Of a stretch of DNA of 64,000 nt, positions 1 through 11,456 are shown in pieces. The first letter of the stretch is position 1; each line of letters begins with the position of its first letter. The DNA is from Brachionus manjavacas (Eukaryota > Rotifera > Eurotatoria > Ploima > Brachionidae). A program made the translations under genes and the position numbers. Where the stretch lies: contig JAHQIY010000004.1 in NCBI GenBank assembly GCA_019054805.1, positions 4,898,001 through 4,962,000 of the forward strand. Reading direction: 5' to 3'. The notes below the pieces were generated by a model. The model had not been told where the DNA came from. It did no database searches and worked only from the letters and a program-made list of their open reading frames with translations.

Positions 1-1565
1 TCATATTTCCTGGCCCAAATTTAAAATTTACCTAGTTATTATTGATTTTGAAAGATGAATAATTAAAAAAAAATTAAATTGAATGCTTTAATCAGTAGTT
101 TAAATAAAGACTGATTTTTAATAAAATTTAAACAAAGCTAAATATTTTATTTGATAAACTTAACGAAGCAAATCAGTAATCGGTATTTTCGAAATTAATT
201 AGAAATACATTTTAAAAAAGAGAGCCTAGATTTATTTTATTTTTGAAGACTTGAGTATAATTAAATAATCAATCTTGTTTTTTTTTTAAGAGGCATAACA
301 ATATAATCAGAATTTTTTTCACAAGAAGCATTTTTTTAATGAGCCTAATGCTGTATAAATTTTTAGTCCCTATAAATGAGAGTATCTTTTCCAGGGAAAT
401 AAAACTTAGCTCCGTTGTCAATCAATTTAAAATTAAATTGACAGCTTGTCTATTTTTTAATCAAAGTTTAATTTTAAAAACAATTATTTAATAAGAAAAA
501 CTTTATTTTGATAGAAAAAAATGAAAATCTCACTAATTGCGTTGTTTTAATTCTATTTAGAAATGTGGAACAGTACCAATTTTTATCGATTGAATAGCTA
601 AACTTTTTTTTAATCGAATTCTTGCTCAAAAAATTTAAAACTGCGAAATCAAAATCTTGTTAATGCTTTTGTGAATTTCAATTAACGAAATTTGAAAATA
701 AATGAATTATTAAAATGGAGTTTTTGAATTTTTTTCAGTATTTTTACATTTATTTTTTTGAGATAACCATTTGTCAATACTAATAAATAATATCAGTCAA
801 AAATATTAGAGTATTATTTTGCTTCCTTTTTAAAAAAAATATTAATATAGCGCAAATTTGGATGAAATATTGAAATTCTCATTTTACATTATTGCTAAAA
901 AATTATTCCCAATAAATTTGATTAATAAAGTTTTCTAATAAATAAAGATTTGTTTTTAAAAATAGCTTAATATGAAGTATATTGATTTTTTTGCTGTTTT
1001 GAAATGTGTTATTCAGGTTTCTGAATAAGTCGGTTTTAACATTAATTTTTTTTTAAAAAACATCTTAATGATTAATCTTTTTAAAAATGTAGCATCTCTT
1101 TTAAAACCGTCGAAGCTTTTATGACTGCTTTGTGGCTTCTTTATCTTATTTGTAAACTTATCTAGTCACGTAATTTAATAAAAATATATTTTTTTTGTTA
1201 TGGAATCATAGATTTTCAATAAGTCCCTTTCTTTTCATAAACGAATCATTAAATTAAAAAAAAATTCAAGAAATTATGTTTTCATGTTCTCTTTTTATTT
1301 TGATTGAAAAATTCTACTCTATCCCAAAAATACTTGGCTGAAAACAACTCAGTTCATATTCATATTCAAATCAGTCGTTTGTCCTTAAAAACTTTATCTA
1401 ATGGAATGAAAAATTTACAATATCAAAAATTTTTGATCAAATGGATGGAAAGTTTGTTCTTTATGCATGCTCGTGAAAGTTAAAATAAAGCCTCATTATT
1501 ATAAATTAAAAATTGTGGATTTTAAAAATTAATTGATAATAAAAACTCTATTAGAGAAATTAAAA
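1..1565. other. AT-rich non-coding flank
   Basis: No reading frame of plausible coding quality is seen. The stretch is poly-A/poly-T rich with no recognised repeat. It is the upstream flank and possible promoter of the gamma-tubulin complex gene that starts at 1566. Confidence 0.6.
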
Positions 1566-4500
1566 ATGCAAAAGACTCTTGATTCCAGTGGAAATCAATC
1601 AAACTCAAACAACGTTGAACAATTGATATTTCGTCTGCTTTCTAAGATAGCATCCACCTATAATTTAAATGAACAAGCTAGATATAAATTTGTCAAAGAT
1701 CAATTTACATATGTTGGAAAACTTTTAAGCTATGACGCTTACTCGTCATCCAAGGACACTCTAGAAATAGCTGCACGAATAAAAAAAAAACGTAGCTTTT
1801 ATTTTTAATTATTAAACTATTCCTAATTTAATTTTGTTAGTGGTGTCTCAAAAGAAAACCGACATAGCCTTTAACTTTCAGGAACTTGAAGCCAAATTTA
1901 ACAAACAAGTAAATGGGTCTAAATTTTGAATCAAAAATCACTTTTGTTTTTAAAGAAAATTTTGAAAAATCATGCTGCAATTCTGGAATTTTTTTTTGCA
2001 TACTATTTGGAACAAAACAAATATGAATCAACATCAAACAAAAATGTAATTTAATTTAAGCTGATAGAGCATTGTAACCCTGAAATTAATAAATTTTTTT
2101 TCTAGAGTCTTAACTTGTATTCTCAATCATTTGAACCTCCAAAGGTAAATGATACGGTAAAAAATGATGTAATTGAAAATTACTCATCGACAGAAAAAAT
2201 ACAAAATCTTTTCAAAAATGGTACGATTTTCACTTAATGAAATAAGAAAAACAGAATTTTGTAATTTTGTGTTTAGAGTCCAATACTGATTTACTAAGGA
2301 ACAACCAACGCTTGAAACCAACATTTATTTGTAAAAGCTTAAATTAAAGAAAGAAGAAAAAAGATAATTTTTTAATTTTTGTTAGTAAATGAGACTTATA
2401 TTTTACGGGAATTGATTTATGCTATGCAAGGAGTAGACGGAAAACTTTTCCAAAAAGACCCTAAAGATATGCAGTCCATGGTTTTGAAAGTTGAAATGGA
2501 GAGAACAGTTCGAATGATGGTTATGCGCTATTTGGAAAGTGGATGGTTCTATACAAGACTAAGAAGATTTCTTTCAACATATAACAATAATCCATCAGCT
2601 GGACTAGTCCTACAAGTGAATTAAAAAAAATTTAAATCAAAGTCTCAATTTTTATCAAGGCTTTCTGTGCATACATATCCGCTGAATTAAAAGAGTATCA
2701 TAGGTTACTAGCAGTACTCGAATCTCAGGTAAAATTTGATTGATGATGCAGAGTATGGATGATTTTTATTTTTTGAAAATAGCTAGGAGACAAAGATGAA
2801 GGAACTGAGTGTTCCAATATAACCTTAAGACGGTTGCTTGTGTGGCTGGAGCAACCTTTGGAAAGATTGAAATTTCTAAATATTATTTGTGATGCCGTCA
2901 GAGGTAATTTGTTTATTTAGCTCACAAAAAAGCTATGCATTAGGCATGTATTTATTGATTGATATGAAAATAGGGCCTTGTCCATTATGTTATCATTTTA
3001 ACAATGTTGGTTTAGTGACCATGACAGATCACACAATTTGTGATCAAAAACAAAAAATTGTAATCAGTGTTTATTGAATTGTTATTGTTAAGTTTCATTT
3101 ATATTATAAAATTAATTAAGAAAAATAATTTTGAAAATTACTGAAAAAATTTACTTGGAATTAAACTGAGGTCTTTATAAACTCAGTTGACAATAATGTT
3201 TTTGACTCAGCGTTTATTTTCTATCGTGTATTGGATACGGGACTGGATTTTCATGTTAATTCAAAGTCAATGCTATCTGTCCTATAGCTGACCTCATCCG
3301 ATGCTATATTTGACTCCTTAGCTAAATTGCGATATTTTTTAGATCTTTCATTTAAAATCAGCTTGCTAACATATTGACTCTCTCACACTTGATCTTCTAT
3401 GAATTCCTCAGATAAATCATTATCTAAACCTATCGATGAATAGGATTATGTCTAAATATTGACCTGATCAGTTCTTCAAGAATTAAGTGGAAAAAAAAAA
3501 TTGAATGATCAATTATATCATTTAGATTGCTATTTTTTTGCTGGATTTGTATCAATATTTTTTTCAAACAGTAATTGGTAATACTCAAATCATGACCAAA
3601 TGTTGTGCCATCATGAATTTGATGTCCAGTCATGTTAATATTTAAATGATCACATTTTGGACAAGAGCCTAACTAAAACAAAAAGTTTCTTTATAATTTT
3701 AAAATTGAGATCATTTGTACACTTAATTATTAATTAATTTATTTATTTCTAGTTATATTTATGGAAAAAATATCAATTAATTTTTAGCTTAAAATTGTTT
3801 TAAAAATTCATCTTTGAATTTATTTTTAGTTTTGCATAAGTATGCTTTTTTTCTAGTTTACACATTGTTTTTCAAAGGATTCTGAGTAAATAAAATGAAA
3901 TCTTATCAAATTAATTATTTAAATAAGACAATTTTTTTTTAATTTTAACATCTAATATGTTAGTTGAAATATTTAGGAAATTTTTTTATTCAATATCAGC
4001 GAAATGCTAAACTATATTCAAAGGCATCTGTAAAAAGCTCCGTTCATTGACATGCGATTTGAAAGTTAACTTGTATTCTCAATCAAGAATACAATTTAGA
4101 TTCGATTGCTTCTGTCTTAAATTCATCCATATGCCTTAAAATTTTTTTGGAAGTTTAAACATGAAACATATAAATTCTTTTGAGCTATCCAAAATTACAT
4201 ATCAATTTAAAGCAGTTACTCAAAAAACTTTTGTTGATTAAAAAAAGTTTAATCAAAAAAAATAAAAATTGAGAATTTCAATTTTGAAATGTTCATTCTT
4301 TTTATTTAATTTTTTTACCAATGAGTCAAAAACCATCACATTGCATAATGGATAAATTATGAGATTTAGGTATTAAAAAAACATCTTCCTTTTTGTTCTT
4401 TTAGTACTTTTTGTACTTTTTGATTATTTTAATTAAAAATTAAACGGGATCCGTGATGTAGTCCTGATTTTGGGATTTGGATATGTTTTAGAATAATAAT

Positions 4501-7500
4501 AGTTAATAATTATAAAATAATTAAAATCCAAAATTTAAAAGAATTATGAAAAAGTACAAAAGCATTTTTACTATTTAATATTCTCATTGTCTATACTTAA
4601 ATAAAGGATGTAATATCGCGTAATTTACTTTGAAATTGACAATGACGTAGGGTAATAGGGTTCATTAAGAGGTTAAAAAACTAATATTCTTAGATAAAGA
4701 ACGAAAAAGTACCTAGATGTTACTATACATAAAAGTTATCCTGCTAGTTAATATTTATCAAAAATCTTATAGTATTGAGATGCTAAGAGAGGCTCATGAT
4801 GTAGGAGGTCTTGGGAATCTTTTTTTTCAGCTCTGTTGTGTTATTTTTAATTACCTAGCAATATATTATTACTCATTATTTAAATTGTTTTATGCTTTTA
4901 ACTTTAAAAATATAAACAATCTTAAAAAGTTCAATTTATATGTAGATTTTTAGGTAGAATGCTACCATTCTCTTTTAATTCGCCTCAAAATTTTCAGATT
5001 AATTAAGTAAAAATGATTCAATAAATTTGAACTATGATTTAAGAAATAAGTGAGAATCTAATTGAGCCAATATAAAAAAATTCAGTTTTTTAAAATTTTT
5101 GTTTACAATTGATTTTAATAATTTTGTGTCAATCGAAACTCTATTAACAGGGATACTCTTAGGATGAGTAATCTTAAACCTAAAAAAATTAATAGTAAAA
5201 ATAGCTTAATTAATTGACTTAAATTTTTGAAAAATGTTTTGTTAAATTCACATTAACTGACTTTATTTAATACTATAAAAAATATTGCTTTAAGCATATT
5301 AAAAAGAATTATTTTGATTTCAGCAATAACTAAAGTGAAAATTTATCACATGTTTTGAAGATTTTTCTGAAACGATTCGCTTTACTGAAACGATTATTAG
5401 GAATGATATAATATTTTTTAGCATACTAAAACAACAAACGATTTAAGTGATTTAATTTCGACCTGTAAAATAATAAATTGCACAACAATTTTCTTAATTA
5501 ATCCAGAAAAAATAATTGAGTCATTACAAATTAGTTTTCAAGCAAATTTTTTTTATAATTTTATGCTACAAACCATGAATGAAAAATGAACTAATAAGTT
5601 TTTTTGAAATTTTAATTGCATTACTAAAATGTCGATCAAATAATGTTTTTGAGTCAAAGGATGCTTTTAAAACTCTTGATTAAAAAACATAGTATTTAAT
5701 GAATTAAAATAGCATTTATATTGATTATCGGGTTTAAAAAAAATACATTTAAAGCAACAAAAAGATTTCATATAATAGAAAAATTTAATTTTTTTCATTA
5801 ATTTGTGAATAATGCATTTAAAAATATTTGGTCTATATTTAATTTAATCCAAATTTTTAAGTGCTAATATAAATTTAATAATTTAATAATGTTTCTGGTT
5901 GCCTTTAGTGTGCATTTTAAATTTTGGAACAAGAGGAAAGTAAAAAAAATCTGTTTTTTGAAAACTGTATCATTAAATTTGCAAAAACAAAAATCTATCT
6001 TCAATTAAAGCAGTAAAACATCAACTTAAAGAAAATTTTCGATTTTTTTCGATAATAAATTGAGATGATAAAAAAAATGTATCTTTTAATAGAATTTAAC
6101 AAAACAAATTTTATACTTGAAAGAAAAAGGATTAAAATTTAAATATATTTTTACTGTTTTTTTGAGCATAAATTTTCAATTTCTTTCATTTTGAAAAAAA
6201 AAATTTTGTTAAAACTAATAAAAATTTTATACTTCAAAGATAAAAAAGGAGGAATTCTCCTATCAATTTTATTTACTTATTCAAAATATGGCGATCCAAA
6301 TAAGGCTGCTTTAGTTAAAAGTGGATTGGCAAAGGTGAGTCAAAGATCTAGCAGAGATTAGCAGAAAAAAAAACTAAAATACTTTTAAGTGTGCTATTCC
6401 AATTAGAGACATGATCATTGAGTGGATATGCGATGGTCAAATTAGAGATATACATGAAGAAGTTTGTTTTTTAATTTACAAATAAATAAAAAAAAACTAA
6501 ATAATAAATAATTTTAAAGTTTTTTGTCGGCTTCAATAATTCGATTCCAAATGAAAGACTTTGGCACGATAAATACAACTTAAGAAAGTCACAAATTCCT
6601 TCTTTTATAAATGAAGACCAAGCAAAAAAGGTAATCAATAAAAAATTATAAAATTAACTTTTAATTTTCATTTTTTTTGAAGATTTTGATAATTGGCAAA
6701 TCGATTAATTTTTTAAGAGTTATTTGCAATGAACATAAACAAATAAGAGCTTTGGCAACCATTCCAGAAAGTAAGCAAGACAAAATTTTTTACTATTATT
6801 GTAAAATTTTTTAGTCGAAAGTATGCTAGACCAAAAATCTGATTCTCAATTCCAAGAACTGATCGATAATGCCTACGCTGATACAAGCAGCTATTTAATT
6901 GAAATTTTGTTAAAAAACTACAAATTATTGGATCATTTTAACTCATTGAGAAGATATTTACTCTTGGGCCAAGGTGACTTCATTCGTCATCTAATGGACT
7001 TGATGGAGTAAACTTAAAAACTTTGAAACTAAATAATTCAAATTTCTGTTTCTACCAGATGTGAATTAAACAAGCCAGCTCAAGATTTAATGTTTCCAAA
7101 TTTGCAACGTTTGCTAGACAAAGCAATCACTGAAACAAATGCTCAATTTGAACCATCATACATTATATCAAGATTGGATGTTAGACTTTTGCCGGTAACA
7201 CTTAATTTTAAGGTTTTAAAATTAAAATATTTTTAATCGTTTTAGCCTTCACCAAATGATATGGGCTGGGATGTTTTTTCTCTTGACTACACGATGGATG
7301 GTCCACTTAAGACAGTAAATAAAAATTCCCCGGGGCAAATGTTTTTATTTCTTGAAATTTTTAGGTTTTTAATAGCACAATTATTCAACGTTACTTGAGA
7401 ATTTTTAATTTTTTATGGAGAGTCAAAAGAATGGTATTTTTTTAAAATAAATTCAATCGAACTAAAGTATTTAATTTTAATTTTCAGGAATATATTACAT

Positions 7501-9530
7501 GCAGTTTGTGGAGCTCGCATAAAGCAGATGTGGAAAAATTACGTAAAATGTCTGAAATCTATGAAATTATCCATCAAAGCAATATTATTCGTTCGGAAAT
7601 GATTCGCCTCGTTCAAAATTTAAATTTTTATATCATGTTTGAGGTAAGTAACTAAAAGAATAAAATACAATTTCAAAATTCATTTCATTTGACTTATTGT
7701 TACCAAAATAAGCTTTAGTATTAGACCAGAAACTAAATTAAAATGTTAAGAGAATGGAAAGAAAAAAAAATGATTTTACTTAAAAATTATAATGACAAAC
7801 TAGGTGACTTTAAGAGAAAAAAATCTTATTTATTAACAATAATTTTTATTTTATATCGAATAATTTCCTTGTACCGGTCAAATTTATTGTTAATAATTTG
7901 GCTTTTTTCTTGAAAAATAAAAGAACTAGGTTTTCAAAAAATCTGTTCTTTTTAAACTGAAATTAATTAGACTATTTTCTCTTAAAATTTATTTAATTCA
8001 TATTTTATTTCATTAATATTTTAATTATTAATTTTTTTATTTATTTTTTGATGATTACAATAAACAATTTATCAGTTAAATAAAAAAATTTACTCTAAAA
8101 GCATCTCAATCAAGTGTTTATCTTTTAAAATCAAAGTAAATCTGGCTTTCAATTTTTAAGATTTTTTTCTAAGTCATAATACTTCAAATGTTGCTCACTT
8201 GCAACAGTTAGTTGTTAAAAATAGTTTAAAAAAATGTCAAAATTATTTTCAAAAGGTTTTTTGTTTAAGAAATTTCATAAAAAATTCGCAAGATTTTTTA
8301 ATTCATCTGTACTAATTAAATAACTAAAGAAAGATGTTATACTATTATTCGATTTAATATAAAGGAACATCATATTATCAATACTAAAAATCACGTATGA
8401 AATTACAAAAAACTTTAACTCTTTTTTCTACAATTTTTTTCACAATTTTACAATCGAACAATGGAAAATTTGAACTCTCAAAAAACAAGCACATTGGAAA
8501 AATTTCGGTTTCTGACATAAATCTTATTTTCCCAAGTAGCTTTATAATTTAAATGTTTTTCTTTGCAGAAATTATTTTTCTACTTTTAAATATTTTATGA
8601 CTTTGATTTGTTTGAAGAAAAGTTAATTATTTTCTAAGAATAAAATACAATTTGTTTATCTTTATTAATTTAGGTTAGATTTAGAAATATTAAACAGTAA
8701 ATGTTTTACATCAAAATTGTTAGAAACTAATCCAAAAAGGACACAAAGTTCGTCCTTTATTTTATAATATTTCTGCTTTTCAATTTAAAGACTAGTCACA
8801 GACTTGACAAACAATTAATTTTAAAAATCTAAAATTTTTGTGATAAATGTCGAAGAATATCTTTGAAATTATTTTTTGTTCATTTTAAGGTTTTGGAAGT
8901 TTCATGGAAAAATTTAAGCGAGCAACTTGATAATAGCAAAGATATGGACGATGTAATATCTGCTAATGAGCAATTTTTGGACACAATTATTTCACAGCTT
9001 TTGTTAGATGAAAATTCAAAGGTGCGACAACAATCATTTAGTGTAATCTTTTTTAAATTTTTTTAAAAAGGAAATTGCCAAGGAATTGAGAACTATTTTC
9101 GATTTGATTGTTAAAATGTCTGACTTGTGTGAACAATTTCATAAAATAGCTTTGGGGGAATATGATGCAAGAAAACAGTTTAAAGAAAAGTTTACCGAAG
9201 ATTTAGACGAAGTAAAACTTAAATTTAGAATGAATTAGGTTGTTTAATAAAAGTTTCAATGTTCAAGGATCAAAAAGCAGCTATGGACAATACTGAAAGA
9301 AAAAGATATCATGGTGAAGTAAAACCCAAGATAAGAAATGCGAAAAATCAGCTAAATATACTCAAGAACTCATTTAGTGTAAGCGATTTGATTTTGATAT
9401 AAAATGAAATTTTATTAATATTTATAACAAGGAAATGGTCAAAAACTTACTGGAAGCACTCAAAAACCATCCAAACGAGAGTTTAAGATTCTTAAGTTTC
9501 AGATTTAATTTTAATGAATACTATTATTGA
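1566..9530 (+). CDS. TUBGCP3: Gamma-tubulin complex component 3 (GCP3), about 20 exons
   Basis: GCP3 is a core subunit of the gamma-tubulin small and ring complexes that nucleate microtubules at centrosomes and basal bodies. Translated exon blocks follow human GCP3 in order: the N-terminal helical region (about 1566-1790, 1841-2032), a linker (2105-2330), the Spc97/Spc98 GRIP1 region (2385-2613 with AMQGVDGK, 2660-2728, 2783-2904 with [11 protein letters not shown]), then 6239-6770, the diagnostic [18 protein letters not shown] in 6813-7010, [15 protein letters not shown] (7059-7194), [12 protein letters not shown] (7246-7315), [10 protein letters not shown] (7365-7434), GRIP2 exons at 7488-7642, 8890-9020, 9070-9210 and 9269-9378, and the final exon 9432-9530 ending [14 protein letters not shown]. 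The start is the first ATG in frame, MQKTLDSSG. Most introns are 40-70 bp; two are long (2905-6238 and 7643-8889). Exon edges are read by eye and may be off by a few bases. Confidence 0.93.
2880..3080 (+). mobile_element. Decayed transposon-like fragment with zinc-ribbon-like CPxC motif (copy 1)
   Basis: Inside the long GCP3 intron, about 2970-3075 encodes [11 protein letters not shown] followed by a TMTDH..ICD stretch. A diverged opposite-strand copy lies at about 3430-3700. The CPxC..H motif resembles the zinc ribbon found near the N-terminus of some DDE transposases (ISXO2-like types), but too little remains to name a family. Confidence 0.35.
3430..3700 (-). mobile_element. Decayed transposon-like fragment (copy 2, opposite orientation)
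   Basis: On the minus strand this reads [19 protein letters not shown] followed by [15 protein letters not shown], parallel to the [17 protein letters not shown] stretch on the plus strand at about 2970-3075. Two copies facing away from each other in one intron suggest an inverted insertion or an inverted internal duplication. No intact ORF survives. Confidence 0.35.
3720..6238. other. Rest of the long GCP3 intron, no gene seen
   Basis: AT-rich sequence between GCP3 exons encoding ICDAVRG (ending near 2904) and [11 protein letters not shown] (from about 6239). The only longer reading frame, 4717-4953, is low-complexity hydrophobic sequence with no family resemblance. Confidence 0.55.
7643..8889. 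other. Second long GCP3 intron, nothing recognised
   Basis: About 1.25 kb of AT-rich sequence between the exon ending LNFYIMFE and the exon starting [13 protein letters not shown]. No coding or structured repeat was seen. Confidence 0.6.
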
Positions 9531-9864
9531 AAATTTTTGTTTTTTTTTAATATAAATACAATTAGTAGGTAATCGGTTTGTAAATGAAAATTTTTAAAAT
9601 TTCAAATTTTATTTATTCAATAAAAATGATGATTTTTAATAAAGTATCTTAAGTTATTAAGTTTAGAATTTCGATAATTGAAATAAATTTTTCATATGTA
9701 CATATGACCTTAAAAATGAAAAATTTGAAAAATTTAATCTAAAAAATAATAATAATCAATATTAAAGTGAACACAACTTTAAATTTATGTTTTAATTAAT
9801 TGAATTTAATAAATAAACCATATTTTATTAATGAAAGACCAGATATTTACACTAAGGAACATCA

Positions 9865-10480
9865 TAAAATAAAGTCTGGAATGGAATAGCTCCCTGTATC
9901 TAAATTTCATTGACTCCAAGAGAGCCTTTGATAGCATACACAGAGAAACCATTTGGGCCATATTAAGATATTATGACCTGCCACAGAAGATGGTTAACTT
10001 GATAAAACTCTTCTATGAGAAATTCGAGTGTAAAGTGATTCTGGAAAAAGGACTGAGAGCTTCAAAGTGCGTTCTCTCTCCGACATTATTCCTAATTGAT
10101 TGATTATGTCATGAAGAAAACAACTGACAGTGCGAGGGGTATACAATAGGGATTAATAACAAAGCTTGAAGACTTAGACTTTGCAGACGATCTGGTGCCA
10201 ATATCTAATACAGAATGAATATAAAGACGCAAAAGCTGCCGAACAACGCTAAACCAACCGGACTCGGAAAAACAAAAGTTATGTGCATCAACACAAAATT
10301 GGATACCCCCTTCCCCCGATCACGATCGATGGTACAGATATCGAGTGTGTAAGCGAATTCACATACTTAGTAAGCACCATCATTAAAACGATGGGAATAC
10401 ACAGAGACATTAAAAATAGACTTCCTAAAGCAAATAGTGCCTTTGCTAGACTCAAACCAGCATGGAAGTCAACCAGCTAA
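9865..10480 (+). mobile_element. Non-LTR retrotransposon (LINE) reverse-transcriptase relic
   Basis: Several frames of the plus strand together give reverse-transcriptase landmarks in order: FIDSKRAFDSIHRETIWAIL (palm motif A, about 9905-9965), YDLPQKMVNLIKLFYEKF, a DLDFADDL catalytic box near 10175-10200, and CVSEFTYLVSTI near 10340-10385, the position where intact LINEs have FKYLGS. Frameshifts and stops break the frame repeatedly, so it is dead. The clade was not assigned. Confidence 0.8.
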
Positions 10481-10575
10481 AATACACCAAAATAATTTTA
10501 AGGTTTTGCAATTAAAAGATAATCTAATGCAATTTTTTAAAATTATATTCAAATTTCACAAATTGTATTCTAATA
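10414..10575 (+). repeat. Direct repeat, copy 1 (LINE 3' segment)
   Basis: From AATAGACTTCCTAAAGC through CACAAATTGTATTCTAAT this roughly 160-bp block recurs at 11013-11173 with a few substitutions and one small deletion. It includes the end of the reverse-transcriptase relic (FARLKPAWKSTS) and its AT-rich tail. Confidence 0.85.
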
Positions 10576-11012
10576 ATAATAATAAAGAGCTACAGCAAGC
10601 GAGCTTGCGGAGATAGCTTACTCGGAAGCCATCTATGGTAGCTAATTGCGCAAAAATTGAGAGATAAATTAAGGAACTACAATAAAAGTAACAGAGACGA
10701 AACTGAGGTACAAGACGAATACGAGAGATAATACAGATTTATGACTTAAGTAGATTTAAAGTAATTCAAAAAATTTGTCATTAATAAGAAATTAATAAAA
10801 AATATATTAAATAATGGTACAATAGTATAAAAAACTAATAAGAGATGAGTAATTTCGTATAAAGGTACAATTGATTAAGAAAAAGGAATTTATAGAGACA
10901 TTACAGATATTACATAAGATTATAAAGAACATTAAAGGTAAAGAAAAAGATGAATAGAAAATAATTTATAGAAAAAATAATTACTATTTTAAATATAGAT
11001 AGAAAATTTCGA
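10576..11012 (+). other. Purine-rich insert between direct repeats
   Basis: This 437-bp stretch lies between the two copies of the 160-bp direct repeat. It starts with a TAATAATAATAA microsatellite and its plus strand is visibly A/G rich and T poor, unlike the flanks. No open frame is preserved. It may be the 5' part of a tandemly duplicated LINE piece, or an independent insertion. Confidence 0.4.
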
Positions 11013-11173
11013 ATAAATAGACTAAAGAAAATAGTGCCTTTGCTAGACTCAAACAAGCATGGAAGTCAACAAGCTAAAATACACCAAAATAATTTTAAGG
11101 TTTTGCAATTAAAAGATAATCTAAAGCAATTTTTTTAAATTAAATTCAAATTTCACAAATTTTATTCTAATCG
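11013..11173 (+). repeat. Direct repeat, copy 2
   Basis: Second copy of the block at 10414-10575, again containing the TTTGCTAGACTC and CATGGAAGTCAAC segments and the same AT-rich tail. Confidence 0.85.
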
Positions 11174-11456
11174 AATAATTTTTAAAAAATGAATCAAATA
11201 TATTATTATTGATATTTAGCAAATATTCTAGCAAAAAAATTTTAGTTAATTTAATTGTTGAAAAAAAAAAGAATCATAAGCTTGCTTATTTTGTAGAGTT
11301 TACATGCAAAAAATGAAAATTTTCTTATTAAAAAATTAAATAACTCAGCAATTTACATTAACCAATATATAGGTTGATTTCTTTTCAAAAAAATTAAAAA
11401 AAAATATTTTTGACTTTATTTAAAGAAAAGATTTTAAATATAAAAATAAATAAATT
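11174..11456. other. Intergenic, 3' flank of the pseudokinase gene
   Basis: AT-rich sequence downstream of the minus-strand stop codon at 11457. No element recognised. Confidence 0.5.

Noticed and set aside
4717..4953. 78-codon plus-strand frame inside a GCP3 intron
   Set aside because: Low-complexity F/L/Y/N sequence typical of AT-rich random frames; no motif.
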